Below, in pieces: positions 26,358-35,770 of a stretch of 64,000 bases of DNA; positions within the stretch are counted from its first letter, which is position 1, and each line of letters opens with the position of its first letter. Source of the DNA: Agrobacterium vitis (GTDB taxonomy: Bacteria > Pseudomonadota > Alphaproteobacteria > Rhizobiales > Rhizobiaceae). A model generated the notes under the pieces. It was not told the origin of the DNA and searched no databases. It saw only the letters and a program-made list of their open reading frames with translations. The stretch spans positions 24,753 through 88,752 of the forward strand of contig NZ_AP023277.1 of assembly GCF_013426735.1 (NCBI RefSeq), given 5' to 3'. The translations under genes and the position numbers were made by a program.

Positions 26358-26519
26358 ATGAACCAGAAAATTATACTCGTAATAGCTGCCAGCTCCCATA
26401 TCGCATTTGCGTCCAATGTCAGGATCGGAGCCATTGTAGCAATTCGGGTCCGAGAAGCCGCGCGTTCAATTGTTCGTCTGAGAGTTCAACGAAACTGTCA
26501 AGGTCACGTAAATCCATGA
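26358..26519 (+). pseudogene. Truncated secreted-protein gene at module junction
   Basis: Starting 9 bp after the preceding gene, MNQKIILVIAASSHIAFAS reads as a signal peptide in the style of its neighbours, but the frame then loses protein character and stops after 53 residues. The simplest reading is that the next gene of the transfer operon was cut here by the event that joined the metal island. Confidence 0.4.
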
Positions 26520-27039
26520 GAGGCACGCTGACTGGCTTCGCTCCAATCCCAAGGCCGCCCCCACGTCTATAACCGCTTTCCCTGTGGGCCCCGAACCGTG
26601 AATATGGTCAAGCTTACCCACCTAACGGTCGTCAGCGCCGTAAATTGTGGCACCTTCTAGCACAGCGGGGGTCAGCTCCGTGCTGTCAAGGCGAAGATGT
26701 TTGGTATGGTCCCTTGTAAATCCTCTATTTGGCATTGAATGAAAGTGCGGAGATCGTAACTTTGTTCCCTCCTAGCGTTCCCGAGACGATGTTGTCGTTG
26801 TGGGGAAGCGTTTGTTAAGCCGCAGCACCAGTCCCTTGATAACCTCAATCGATGCCAGCGTATGTCAGATCATGAAGGTTTCGCCTTGGCCAAGAAGCCG
26901 AAGCCTTACGAGCCATCGAAGGTAAGATTCGGGCAGCTATGTCCCCGATTTGCTGCACCTGGGCACATGCTCGCTGATCGCGAACGGTACTCCAGTGTGT
27001 CACTCGAGATAACTGGCAGTCGAGAAGTCATCGGCGTGC
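26520..27039. other. Gene-poor junction sequence
   Basis: About 520 bp without a credible complete gene. Short open frames exist on both strands (for example a minus-strand frame ending at 26419 with SVPLMDLRDLDSF) but none has a start, ribosome site and length that support it. The stretch separates the transfer region from the metal island and probably contains eroded genes. Confidence 0.4.
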
Positions 27040-27190
27040 GGATGGGCAGGCAGTCTTTCTGGTCACGACCATCATTGGTGTCACCGGGCTGTGGCCAGCA
27101 GTTCTTGCCGACACTGGAGCGACGGTGCTCGTCACCATGAACGCGCTGCGCCTGCTGCGCCCATTTCCATTGAGTAAGAGGGTTTTCAGA
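27040..27190 (+). pseudogene. 3' remnant of a CadA/ZntA-type P-type ATPase
   Basis: In the frame of 27125, the sequence encodes AVFLVTTIIGVTGLWPAVL followed by ADTGATVLVTMNALRLLR, the nearly invariant C terminus of heavy-metal P1B ATPases (CadA/ZntA). Nothing upstream in frame matches the rest of such a protein, so all but about the last 45 codons have been lost. The reading continues past the usual end of the family. Confidence 0.75.
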
Positions 27191-27298
27191 CGATATTTGC
27201 CGGGATATACCGCTCAGAGCCAGCGCCAAGGGTCTTTGGCACCAGGTGGAACTGTTTTAGCAAGAGCGCGGGTAGGCTCGCGAGAACGGAGTATACTT

Positions 27299-27805
27299 AT
27301 GAATCTAAGGGTCGCTGCTTCTGGCGTGTTCGTGGCTCTCATTGCCGCGACAGGCGTTCCCGTCTCCTCCGACGCACATGACTTCAAGGCGGGCAGCCTT
27401 GAACTTAAACACCCTTGGTCGGCCAAGGCACCTCCGGTGGCGCCCGTACTTGGCGCATATCTCGTGATCGTCAACACCGGAGAGGAAGCCGATCGGCTTG
27501 TTGGCGGCAGCACGCCCGCCGCCGAACGTCTGGAGCTACACGAGTCGACACTGGTCGATGGGGTCGCGCGCATGCGACCCGCGAAGCAGGGCATCGAGAT
27601 CCAAGCTGGGGAGACCGTGAAACTGCAACTGGGCGGAGCACACATCATGCTTGTGAACCCCAGGCAGCGCCCAGGCGAAGGAGAGAAATTCAAGGCTACT
27701 CTGCAGTTCGAGAAGGCGGGTCCCGTCGAGGTCGAGTTCGTGGTTCAGTCAAAGGCGGAGGCCCCGTCGGCTTCCCAAGACCATGGTGCCCACACCAAGC
27801 CGTGA
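27299..27805 (+). CDS. PCuAC-family periplasmic copper chaperone
   Basis: 168 residues with signal peptide (about AAT..SDA-HDF). The copper site is present: LELHESTLVDGVARM (H-x10-M) and later AHIML (HxM), as in PCu(A)C/DUF461 proteins that hand copper to cytochrome oxidase. A His-containing tail (DHGAHTKP) adds metal ligands. ATG 27299 was chosen; the frame runs on from the ATPase remnant without a stop. It stands alone, between the remnant and a converging ftsI-like gene. Confidence 0.88.
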   Translation: MNLRVAASGVFVALIAATGVPVSSDAHDFKAGSLELKHPWSAKAPPVAPVLGAYLVIVNTGEEADRLVGGSTPAAERLELHESTLVDGVARMRPAKQGIEIQAGETVKLQLGGAHIMLVNPRQRPGEGEKFKATLQFEKAGPVEVEFVVQSKAEAPSASQDHGAHTKP

Positions 27806-28069
27806 ATTCGCGCGAAAGCGGAGGTCGTCCGGGTCTGAATGTCTGAAGGTGTCTGCTGGGAACAGGACGGGCGCCTTCGTCAATTTCAAGATGGCGTTCA
27901 TCGCGTGACCGATCCGCGGACAGGTGGCAGCGGCACACCCAAGGCCAGAGCCATAGCCTGTTTTTCACTTCACGGCGTATCTGAGCAAACTGGCGTTTGT
28001 CCGATGGCGGTGATGAGATAGCTTCCCGCTCGTCGCCGAACAATTCATGGACGATGATCCCATGACCAA

Positions 28070-29830
28070 TCAGTAGTTGACCAGCATCTGAGGGCCGGTT
28101 TCACCTCCGAACCGGGGCTTCACATCAAGCAAGGCTGCTGTTCTCTCGATGATCTCCTTGGTCATCGGAGCCGCGGTGGAAGCCGCGGTCCTTCCTCCGT
28201 TCACACCTGTTTTCGGCGCATCGATGATTGTCAGCACGACGTATCGCGGCTTGTCCATCGGAAAGCCTGCGACAAATGCGTTGAAGTTGATGTCGCTGGC
28301 ATACCTGCCATTTATGACCTTGTCGGCAGTTCCGGTCTTTCCGCCCACATGAAAGCCTTCGACCTGGGCGCCTCGGCCAGAACCCTTGAGGCCGTTCCAG
28401 TTGTAGAGGAACCGCATATCCGCACTGGTCTTCTCTTTGATGACGGCGCGGGAAACCAATGCTGCATCGTCTTTCGAACGTGGAAGGAAGGTGGGGTTGA
28501 TGAGGTTGCCGCCGTTGATCAGGGCTGCGGCAGCAACGGCGGTCTGCAGTGGGGTGGTAGCTACGCCGTGGCCGAACGAGATCGTGACGGAATTGATCTT
28601 TTTCCACGTTCGGGGTTGGGTAGGGGTCGCTACGCCGGGCATCTCCGTGTCCATCTTGGAAAGCAGCCCCAGTCTCGTAAGAAACTCCTTATGCCCCTCT
28701 ATCCCGACCCTGTCGGCAACAGCCGCCGTTCCGATGTTCGATGAATACTGAAAAACCTCCGGGATCGATAAAGGTCGGTTCTTTCCCTTGAAGTCCCTGA
28801 TCGTAAATCCGCCCATACGGATGGGGCGGGACGCATCCACAACGGAATTCAAGGTGATCTTCTCTGCGTCCAGACCCATGGCAAGCGTAAAGCTTTTGAA
28901 TGTGGACCCCATCTCGAATGTGGCGTTGCTGATCCGATTGAACCAGCCTTTTTCGTATTCCTTGTCGACCGAGCCATCGGGGAGGGCGCGCGAAGGCTGG
29001 TTCGGATCGTAGTCAGGAACGGAAGCCATAGCGATGACCTCGCCAGTTTCCACGTCGAGAATGACGGCACCAGCAGCTTCTGCCTGATAGTTCGTCATCG
29101 CGCGCGCCGCGATTTCGCGAACGATATGCTGGACGCGGACGTCGATCGAAAGCCTCACAGGCTCGAGCCTGGTATCGTTCGTCAGGCCCGTCGCTCGAAG
29201 GTCGGCATAACCTTGCTGATCGATGTACCTCTCCATACCCGCAAGACCGAGGTTGTCGACATTGACATGGCCGACAATATGGGAGGCGGTGGCAGCACCC
29301 GGATAGAAGCGTCGCTTCTCCGGACGGAAACCTATGCCGGGAATCCCAAGCGCAAGAATATCAGACTGCTGCCGGGGCGTGAGCTGGCGGCGCAACCACT
29401 GAAAGCCGGAACCGGATCGGAGCTTCCTGTGCGTGTCGCTCCAGTCAAGGTTTGGCAGCACGGTTGCAAGTTTCTCCACAACCTCGTCAGCGTCGACAAT
29501 ACGTCGCGGTTCCGCATAGAGCGACACGGTGTTGATATCGGTCGCTAGAAGCTCGCCATTACGATCGAGAATGTCCGGGCGCGTTGCGACGGCATTGGCG
29601 CTGGGATGAATGGATCCCGTCACCACCGGGTCGTTCAGGCCATACTGAACGAGACGTGCGCCAACGACAATGTACATCACCGCAAAGCCTGCAATCAGGA
29701 AGCTCAGCCTTTGTCGACTATCACGCTTGCGGCGTTCGGATGTGCCGACAAAGGCTTTAGTAACAGGCTTGACCCTGGACTCCACACTGAAATGGGCGCG
29801 GCGGTTAAGCCGTACGATAAAGCCTATCAT
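28070..29830 (-). CDS. FtsI/PBP2-type peptidoglycan D,D-transpeptidase
   Basis: 586 residues. Short cytoplasmic N terminus, one membrane helix at about 43-63, PBP dimer domain, and a transpeptidase domain with the serine motif STFKSF near 316, SSN near 367 and KTGT near 499, all intact. Cell-division transpeptidases of this type cross-link septal wall. A chromosomal ftsI is expected in the host, so this is an accessory paralogue, isolated from mraY/mur genes and lying among metal genes. It might supply a less sensitive or differently regulated copy. Converges with the PCuAC gene. Confidence 0.88.
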   Translation of the reverse strand: MIGFIVRLNRRAHFSVESRVKPVTKAFVGTSERRKRDSRQRLSFLIAGFAVMYIVVGARLVQYGLNDPVVTGSIHPSANAVATRPDILDRNGELLATDINTVSLYAEPRRIVDADEVVEKLATVLPNLDWSDTHRKLRSGSGFQWLRRQLTPRQQSDILALGIPGIGFRPEKRRFYPGAATASHIVGHVNVDNLGLAGMERYIDQQGYADLRATGLTNDTRLEPVRLSIDVRVQHIVREIAARAMTNYQAEAAGAVILDVETGEVIAMASVPDYDPNQPSRALPDGSVDKEYEKGWFNRISNATFEMGSTFKSFTLAMGLDAEKITLNSVVDASRPIRMGGFTIRDFKGKNRPLSIPEVFQYSSNIGTAAVADRVGIEGHKEFLTRLGLLSKMDTEMPGVATPTQPRTWKKINSVTISFGHGVATTPLQTAVAAAALINGGNLINPTFLPRSKDDAALVSRAVIKEKTSADMRFLYNWNGLKGSGRGAQVEGFHVGGKTGTADKVINGRYASDINFNAFVAGFPMDKPRYVVLTIIDAPKTGVNGGRTAASTAAPMTKEIIERTAALLDVKPRFGGETGPQMLVNY

Positions 29831-30071
29831 ATCTAACCGTCATCTCCGAAAGCATTGACCATGAGCAGCCCAGACCGTCCGCCGATGTGTAGTTTGCACC
29901 TGGCGGGTCTGAAACCAATCGAGGATTTGGTACGACACCAACCGCAATGAAGTTTGCATTAATATACACTTAAAATTGCATAAAACTGATTAACGTTTCG
30001 TTATCCTCGCCCGTCGTGGATGTTGATACGCAGCCCGTCGCGGAGCGGGAGAGACTGACAAACGCAACACG

Positions 30072-30200
30072 ATGTTTTCTGAAGGACTACCAAATCCGGT
30101 CTTCGATCTGACCGGGGAAGTGGATCATCATCAGCGAATTCAGGAAAATATCAGCGCTGAAGGCACCAAAGGATATCGTCTTGCCAACGCCATCGATTAA
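30072..30200 (+). CDS. Possible small protein ahead of mntH
   Basis: An ATG at 30072 opens 42 codons (MFSEGLPNPVFDLTGEVDHH...) with normal amino-acid composition, ending 54 bp ahead of the mntH start. No ribosome site stands out and no family is recognised. It could be a leader or simply non-coding sequence. The rest of the gap 29831-30071 is AT-rich near 29950-30000 and should hold the mntH and ftsI-like promoters. Confidence 0.3.
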   Translation: MFSEGLPNPVFDLTGEVDHHQRIQENISAEGTKGYRLANAID

Positions 30201-30254
30201 TGCGAATGATTTGCAGTTGCAATATAGCAAGGGCTATGAAGGCGAGGCGGGGCT

Positions 30255-31580
30255 GTGGACAAACCGATCAAAGGCTGGCGGCGGACCGTGGGTGAGGCAT
30301 CTCTATCGGATGTTCACCGTTCCATCGGAGTTGCTGCGGGATCAGGCACCTTCCGCAGGGCAATGGCCTTTTTCGGCCCCGGCTATCTTGTTGCGGTCGG
30401 ATACATGGATCCGGGAAACTGGGCGACCTCGCTGGCTGGCGGATCGAGATTTGGATATGCGCTGCTCACTGTGGCACTTGTCTCGAACATCATGGCGATC
30501 GTCCTGCAGTCGCTCTGTGCGCGGCTTGCTATCGGCTCCGGGCGGGATCTGGCGCAGGCGTGTCGGGACGCTTTCCCAAAGCCAGTGGCTATGGTTTTGT
30601 GGCTGCTGGCCGAGATCGCCATCATCGCGACAGACATCGCCGAGGTGATCGGCACCGCGATCGGCCTCAACCTTATCTTCGGCATCCCGCTGGAACTAGG
30701 TGTGATCATCACCGCGCTGGACGTTTTTCTGATCCTGTACCTTCAGAAGCTGGGCTTCCGTTGGGTCGAAGCGCTCGTCATAACGCTGCTCGGCGTGATC
30801 GCTGTCTGCTTCACCATCCAGATCGTGCTTGCCGATCCGGACTGGGGTCAGGTGATTCTCGGATTCGCGCCCACCACTGAGATCATCACCAACCCAGACA
30901 TGCTCTATCTTGCGCTGGGCATCCTCGGCGCGACCGTCATGCCGCACAACCTCTATCTCCATTCAGGGATCGTGCAGACCCGCAACTACGGCCACACGCT
31001 GCCCGAGAAGCGCGAAGCTCTGAAGTTCGCGACGATCGACTCCACCGTCGCACTGATGTTCGCTTTGCTCGTCAACGCCTCCATCCTCATCCTTGCCGCG
31101 GCGACTTTCCACAAGACCGGACAGACGTCCGTTGCGGAACTGGGCGAAGCCCATAATCTGCTTGCCCCACTGCTGGGCCTTGCCATAGCTCCGACGCTGT
31201 TCGGGATCGCGCTTTTGTGCTGCGGCATCAATTCGACCGTGACCGCGACCCTTGCTGGCCAGATCGTCATGGAAGGGTTCCTCAAGATACAGCTAGCGCC
31301 GTGGCTTCGCCGCCTGATCACACGGGGAATAGCCATCATTCCCGCCGCGGGTGTCACCATCGCATTCGGAGACAGCGGCACCGGACAGCTACTGATCCTC
31401 ACTCAGGTCGTTCTCAGTCTCCAGCTTTCTTTCGCAGTGTTCCCGCTCGTGATGTTCACTTCTGATCGCGCGAAGATGGGGGAACTCAAGGCACCGCTTT
31501 GGCTCACATCGTTTGCCTGGCTCATCGCCGTGGTGATCGCCTTACTGAACATCAAGCTGCTGTACGACTTCGTCGCGTAG
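30255..31580 (+). CDS. mntH: Nramp-family divalent metal (manganese) transporter MntH
   Basis: 441 residues with about 11 membrane helices. The Nramp motifs are present: [11 protein letters not shown] in helix 1 (metal-binding Asp and Asn) and [13 protein letters not shown] in helix 6 (Met and His ligands). It is a proton-driven importer of Mn(II) and related ions at the inner membrane. Start GTG 30255. No Mur/MntR site could be named. Monocistronic. Confidence 0.93.
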   Translation: MDKPIKGWRRTVGEASLSDVHRSIGVAAGSGTFRRAMAFFGPGYLVAVGYMDPGNWATSLAGGSRFGYALLTVALVSNIMAIVLQSLCARLAIGSGRDLAQACRDAFPKPVAMVLWLLAEIAIIATDIAEVIGTAIGLNLIFGIPLELGVIITALDVFLILYLQKLGFRWVEALVITLLGVIAVCFTIQIVLADPDWGQVILGFAPTTEIITNPDMLYLALGILGATVMPHNLYLHSGIVQTRNYGHTLPEKREALKFATIDSTVALMFALLVNASILILAAATFHKTGQTSVAELGEAHNLLAPLLGLAIAPTLFGIALLCCGINSTVTATLAGQIVMEGFLKIQLAPWLRRLITRGIAIIPAAGVTIAFGDSGTGQLLILTQVVLSLQLSFAVFPLVMFTSDRAKMGELKAPLWLTSFAWLIAVVIALLNIKLLYDFVA

Positions 31581-31651
31581 TCGGCATGAGTGGCGACCGC
31601 GCGATCATCTCACCGTGAGTAAGTGGACGCTGTCCATCATCGTTTCGGTTT

Positions 31652-32068
31652 TTAATCGTGATCCGTGGTGCACATGTCATGATTGGCCAGCGCCCGGATC
31701 ACGTAGCAGTCGCGCACCTGGTTGGAGTGGCAGTGTGTCGAAATCCGCTCGAGTTCTGCCTCTAGCTTCCTCAGCCGTTCGATCTTCTGTCGGACGGCGA
31801 TGAGCTGTTTTGCCGCGATCCTGTCAGCCTCTTCGCATGGTTTTTCCGGATGCTGGCTGAGATCGATCAGTTCACGGATCGCTTCTATTGTCAGACCGAG
31901 ATCGCGTGCATGCCGGATGAACGAGAGGCGTTCTTGCTCGGTTCTGGAATAGCGGCGTTGGTTGCCTTCCGAGCGCTCCGGGGGCGACAGAAGCCCCATC
32001 TGCTCGTAATATCTGATGGTTGGCACTTTCACACCGGTCGTCTTCGACAGGTCTCCAATAGTGAGCAT
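31652..32068 (-). CDS. MerR-family metal-responsive regulator
   Basis: 138 residues. N-terminal winged helix (IGDLSKTTGVKVPTIRYYEQ), coiled coil, and a C-terminal metal loop with HCHSNQVRDCYVI, the C-x7-C pattern of CueR/CadR/PbrR/ZntR-type sensors. ATG 32068 gives the normal length; the frame is open to 32125. The metal cannot be told from sequence. No obvious target is adjacent except mntH, converging, and the remnant upstream. Confidence 0.85.
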   Translation of the reverse strand: MLTIGDLSKTTGVKVPTIRYYEQMGLLSPPERSEGNQRRYSRTEQERLSFIRHARDLGLTIEAIRELIDLSQHPEKPCEEADRIAAKQLIAVRQKIERLRKLEAELERISTHCHSNQVRDCYVIRALANHDMCTTDHD

Positions 32069-32197
32069 CGATCCTCCAAGCGGCACGAACAGGGCCGCGA
32101 TATTGCAAAATGAGGATTCCCCCATGGTAAATCAAGTGAGTCCTTCGTGTCCGGCATAGCATGGTCCACCGTTATCATCGGTAGGTCCCAACAATCA

Positions 32198-32410
32198 TCA
32201 TGTCGAGGGAGAATCCGGCTTCCTCGCACGCCAGTCTCTGAGCCATAGGAACGTCTCGATCCCGATCGCCATACCAAGTGCGATCGACGCGACCGAACCA
32301 ACGATCGCTTCCAGTAGGTCGTGGCCCGTCACCCAGCAGACAACCGCGAGCGTGAGCTTCACAACGGTATAGCCCGCTACCGAGAAGACCGCGATCCAGG
32401 ATGCGGCACA
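32198..32410 (-). pseudogene. Remnant of a small membrane protein
   Basis: A minus-strand frame without a usable start encodes two hydrophobic helices (SWIAVFSVAGYTVVKLTLAV and GSVASIALGMAIGIETFLW) and a polar end WLRDWRARKPDSPST before TGA at 32198. The amino-acid pattern is that of a real C terminus whose N-terminal part is missing or out of frame. Family not recognised. Confidence 0.4.
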
Positions 32411-32642
32411 GGTCCCGTTTCAATCTGACTGGCATACAGATATTCAAATGCATCCTGTGTTTGAACTGCCCCACGAAGAAATATCAGCGATAAAGGCAAT
32501 GTGTAGAAAGATGATCCTCGGCATTAAGCAGCGAATGATTGACATCAAACAAAGCTACTTGATTGATGGACATGATTAGAAACTTCATCGTCGGGGTCTC
32601 ATTTTAACACGTGACCGATCAGGGCAGAGGGGCATTGTCGAA

Positions 32643-33023
32643 ATGAGCGACACGACGCAAAGCCGGAGCCTTCAGATCAGTCCGAACCACACGGTCGCCT
32701 TCTGGCGCGGCCTCGAACTGAATCTGAACAATCCGAAACAGGAGGACGCTTCGGTCATTCAGGCCCAGTCAGCAGAACGGCCACCATTTCATGTCTCGCA
32801 CTTCCGGGACAATATTACAGTCAATCTGACTGTGACCTCGCTGCTGACTTCGTTCGTCCGGGACTACGACTTCGATGTGACGATCGGCCTGACGGAATTT
32901 CATTGTGATAGCCCCGGCAAAGTCCTCGTCGGTGGTGTGGTTTACATTCCAACGAGCGGTATCCTTGGTCGCGACTGGAAAGAAGACCTTTGGAAATCGG
33001 TATGTATGTCCCCGGTCTCATGA
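32643..33023 (+). CDS. Hypothetical protein
   Basis: 126 residues, soluble, unknown family; a beta-rich middle part (NITVNLTVTSLLTSFV...DVTIGLTEF). Its last 80 bp overlap the end of the adenylate cyclase gene on the other strand, which suggests that one of the two reading frames has been extended across a junction. Could be a truncated gene. Confidence 0.4.
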   Translation: MSDTTQSRSLQISPNHTVAFWRGLELNLNNPKQEDASVIQAQSAERPPFHVSHFRDNITVNLTVTSLLTSFVRDYDFDVTIGLTEFHCDSPGKVLVGGVVYIPTSGILGRDWKEDLWKSVCMSPVS

Positions 33024-34291
33024 CTCGCCGGCGATGCTAGATTGGCAGCGCGACGGATATAGGCAATGTTGACCGACGCCTTCCTGCCAGGGATACTGAC
33101 GCCGTTGGTGTAGACCCAATCATTGGCCCCAAACATACCCGGGACTTCTTCGATTATGCGGTCCGAGACTACGAGTGGCGATTTCAATAGGCTGGCCAGA
33201 GACTCCAGGCGTTGAGCGACATTCACGGCGTCCCCGATCACGGTGAACTCGTCATGGAAGCCGCTTTCAATGACCCCGCCGAGAACGGTACCATAGTGAA
33301 GGCCGATCCCCGCGTTCAGACAGGGGCCGCCCCTGCCAATGTTGTCGTTGCGCCACTCGTCGAGCGCCGCAGTCAAAGACAATGCGCAGGCCAATGCCCG
33401 CTGAGCATCGTCCGCCTTGGGCTTCGGCTGCCCGAATACCGCCATCACGCCGTCGCCGATGAACTTGTCAACGGTTCCGCCATAGGCGAACACAGTGCCG
33501 GCGACGATGTGCCGATACTCACCGAGGACACGGGCAAGCTCGCGTGCTGAAGCCGTTTCCGCATATGACGTGAAGTCGCGGATATCGACGAACATGATCG
33601 CCGCGTCTCGCCGCTCGAGGTCAAGGTTGGCACTGGCAGTCTGAAGATCGGCGACGACTGTTGGCGAGAAGAAGCGTGACAGGTTCATGCGCTTCTCCTC
33701 GATCCTCAACGCCTGTCTGATGGTGCGGTCGTGATCACGCGCCAACAGATACACGGCCAGCGCCGTGAACGCGAAACTCATGGTCAGGCCGAGGTCCTGG
33801 TTGAAGAAGTTGGCCAGTAATGTTCCGGGCGCGCTGGCGTGATGACGGAACGCCATGAGGGCAAGCATAAGCACCCATGCCAAGACCACGATCGTCGAAA
33901 ACAAAACGATCAGCCTTCGCTCGAGCTTCAAGGCTACGTGGTTCAGAAGGATGAATGAGACGACTAAGCTCGACGTCGTAAGGGCGTGGTCTTCCGTGAT
34001 CGGACTAGCCAGGAGGTGTTCATAGAGTATCACCACAACCAAGGCCGCATCGAGCGCCACGAACACTGCGCCGAGGTGTTTCTGTGTAGGGAAATAGACA
34101 GCCACCGCGACGGATGCCACGCTGACGATCAAATAGACCGAACTGACGATGGCATGGGTCGTAAAGCTGGCGAGACCGTCACCGAAAACGAGATTGGCGA
34201 ACAGGATCGAAAGGACAACGAACCGCAGCGAGGCCGACCTTAGTTCCCGGGTGGAAGCATTTTTGCCGAACGGCGTTGATTCCTGATTCAT
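32942..34291 (-). CDS. Membrane-bound class III adenylate/guanylate cyclase
   Basis: 449 residues: about six membrane helices in residues 25-200, then a cyclase catalytic domain (AIMFVDIRDFTSYAE, YGGTVDKFIGDGVMAVFG, GIGLHYG, TVIGDAVNVAQRLE) with the metal-binding Asp residues and the substrate-contacting Lys and Asp of adenylate cyclases. It makes a cyclic nucleotide in response to an unknown membrane signal. The C-terminal 25 residues look unlike the family and may come from an altered 3' end. Monocistronic. Confidence 0.85.
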   Translation of the reverse strand: MNQESTPFGKNASTRELRSASLRFVVLSILFANLVFGDGLASFTTHAIVSSVYLIVSVASVAVAVYFPTQKHLGAVFVALDAALVVVILYEHLLASPITEDHALTTSSLVVSFILLNHVALKLERRLIVLFSTIVVLAWVLMLALMAFRHHASAPGTLLANFFNQDLGLTMSFAFTALAVYLLARDHDRTIRQALRIEEKRMNLSRFFSPTVVADLQTASANLDLERRDAAIMFVDIRDFTSYAETASARELARVLGEYRHIVAGTVFAYGGTVDKFIGDGVMAVFGQPKPKADDAQRALACALSLTAALDEWRNDNIGRGGPCLNAGIGLHYGTVLGGVIESGFHDEFTVIGDAVNVAQRLESLASLLKSPLVVSDRIIEEVPGMFGANDWVYTNGVSIPGRKASVNIAYIRRAANLASPASHETGDIHTDFQRSSFQSRPRIPLVGM

Positions 34292-34343
34292 TGATCCATG
34301 CCCGCACTATCGAGAGTTCTCGATCCTTAGAAAGAGGTCGGAA

Positions 34344-34369
34344 GGGCCGAGCGTTGGAAGGCTCGGCCC
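34344..34369. terminator. Hairpin after the first cusF-like gene
   Basis: GGGCCGAGC (34344-34352) and GCTCGGCCC (34361-34369) form a perfect 9-bp stem with loop GTTGGAAG, just past the stop of the CusF-like gene (minus strand). No strong T run follows, so termination may be partial. Repeated at 37891-37916. Confidence 0.6.
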
Positions 34370-34375
34370 GATAGC

Positions 34376-34660
34376 TTACTTAATTTCCGTGACGGTCAGG
34401 TTGCCCTCGACGCGCTCGGCTACAAACTCGATTTTTGCGCCTTCTTTGAGCTTCCCGAGCATTGCGTCGTCCTTGACACGGAACACCATGGTCATTGCTG
34501 GCATTTCCAGGTCCTTCAGTTCCTCGTGGATGAGAGTCACCTTTTTCGCCTTCGCATCGACCTTCTTGACCGTGCCCTTGGTGAATTCAGCAGCGAAAAC
34601 CCCGGAAGCCACTGTGAGAGCTAGTACCGTCGCCGTGGCGAGCTTGATGAATGAAGTCAT
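34376..34660 (-). CDS. CusF-like periplasmic copper-binding protein, copy 1
   Basis: 94 residues with signal peptide (VFA-AEF). OB-fold CusF/CopK-like domain: KGTVKKVDAKAKKVTLIHEELKDLEMPAMTMVF, where the His, and the Met-x-x-Met of MPAMTM, are the Cu(I) ligands of CusF. It would ferry copper to the efflux pump. Identical to 37923-38207. Follows the cupredoxin gene after 20 bp. Confidence 0.88.
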   Translation of the reverse strand: MTSFIKLATATVLALTVASGVFAAEFTKGTVKKVDAKAKKVTLIHEELKDLEMPAMTMVFRVKDDAMLGKLKEGAKIEFVAERVEGNLTVTEIK

Positions 34661-34680
34661 GTCGATTTCTCCTTGTAGGG

Positions 34681-35160
34681 TTACTTCTGGGCAACGGTGA
34701 CGTCACCGTGCATCCCGGCGTCGTAGTGGCCAGGAACCAGGCAGGCGATCTTGAAGGTACCGTCGTTGGTGAACTTCCAGATGATCTCGCCGGACTTTCC
34801 GGCAGCCAAACGGATGGCATTCGGGTCGTCGTGCTCCATGTCGGGGAACTTCTCCATCACGGCCTTGTGCTCCATAACCTTCTCTTCCTGATCGAGAACG
34901 AACTCGTGATCCAGCTCGCCAGCATTCTTGATGGCGAACACAACCGTCTGGCCCTTGCGAACCCTGAAAGTATTTGGCGTGAAAATCATCTTGCCGTCGG
35001 CCGTCTCTTTCATCGAGACACGGATGGTCTGGGTGGCCTCTGCCTTCTTGCCGGGTTCACCGACAGCCATAGCCGCGTCATGGCCACCTTCGTGGGTGCC
35101 GGAGGCGAGGGCGGAAGTGGCGAGAAATGCGGTAAGAACTACTGTCAGTAACGTTTTCAT
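34681..35160 (-). CDS. Cupredoxin-like copper protein, copy 1
   Basis: 159 residues with signal peptide MKTLLTVVLTAFLATSALA. Cupredoxin fold with GELDHEFVLD (His ligand) and a C-terminal KIACLVPGHYDAGM, the C-x4-H-x4-M ligand loop of blue copper proteins. Periplasmic copper carrier. Beyond the first ~14 residues it is identical to the protein at 38228-38707; only the signal peptide differs. ATG 35160 is preferred to 35214. Confidence 0.87.
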   Translation of the reverse strand: MKTLLTVVLTAFLATSALASGTHEGGHDAAMAVGEPGKKAEATQTIRVSMKETADGKMIFTPNTFRVRKGQTVVFAIKNAGELDHEFVLDQEEKVMEHKAVMEKFPDMEHDDPNAIRLAAGKSGEIIWKFTNDGTFKIACLVPGHYDAGMHGDVTVAQK

Positions 35161-35310
35161 TGATTTATCCTGATGGGGAAGCGGAGAGTGCAAAGTCGAT
35201 ATCGATCCGCACATTCTCTCACGAAGGGTTAGTCACTTGCGTTTGCTAGTCAGAAGCGTTGGACGCACTGGATGGACTAGCCGTAACGATAGCGTAGCGA
35301 ACCGGGTGCG

Positions 35311-35580
35311 TTACCTGCGGTTGTTCTTGACGGACTCCGCCCTTGGATCAATGATTGTGACCGTACCATAACGGGTGTTCTTACGTTCTACCTTGCCGCT
35401 TTCCAGAACGCGGACGCTGACATCAGGATCTGACATAGATGATGCTGTATCTCCGGGGTTTCCATGTCCTTGGATAATACTGGCGACTGGTGAAGCCGTC
35501 TTACCAAGAGTGGTGTAGGCGAAGGCTGTCGGCGTAATAGCAATCACAGCAGCTACAGATATGACGATTTGTTTGATCAT
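35311..35580 (-). CDS. Small exported protein of unknown function
   Basis: 89 residues, signal peptide (AFA-YTT), then a Ser/Asp-rich stretch and a basic end. Unknown family. It stands divergent from the response regulator at 35771 and 150 bp ahead of the first cupredoxin gene on the same strand, so it may be under control of that two-component system. Confidence 0.6.
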   Translation of the reverse strand: MIKQIVISVAAVIAITPTAFAYTTLGKTASPVASIIQGHGNPGDTASSMSDPDVSVRVLESGKVERKNTRYGTVTIIDPRAESVKNNRR

Positions 35581-35770
35581 GACTAAAATCCTTATTTAGA
35601 ACTGCGACCTGCAGCAAAAATAGGATAGAGCGTCTGTTTTTCCGTCACCTGTCTCCTGATATACAAATTTGTAATCCGTTCGCCAATAATCTGCCGTAAG
35701 AAAGCCCCAATCACGTGGCGTTGACTGCAAGATGTAAGGCGCTGTGCTAAAAGAAAAAGTGGCGGGTGGC

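Larger units (their letters stand above)
34344..35124. repeat. 781-bp direct repeat, copy 1
   Basis: Identical, as far as I can read it, to 37891-38671 (offset 3547). It spans a hairpin, the whole CusF-like gene and the cupredoxin gene up to its signal peptide, where the copies diverge within codons for ALASG. The outer edge falls at the first base of the hairpin. Confidence 0.92.

Noticed and set aside
26419..26590. Minus-strand frame with protein-like end MDLRDLDSFVELSDEQL
   Set aside because: Too short, lacks a ribosome site and ends upstream at an in-frame stop; could be a remnant but no family recognised.
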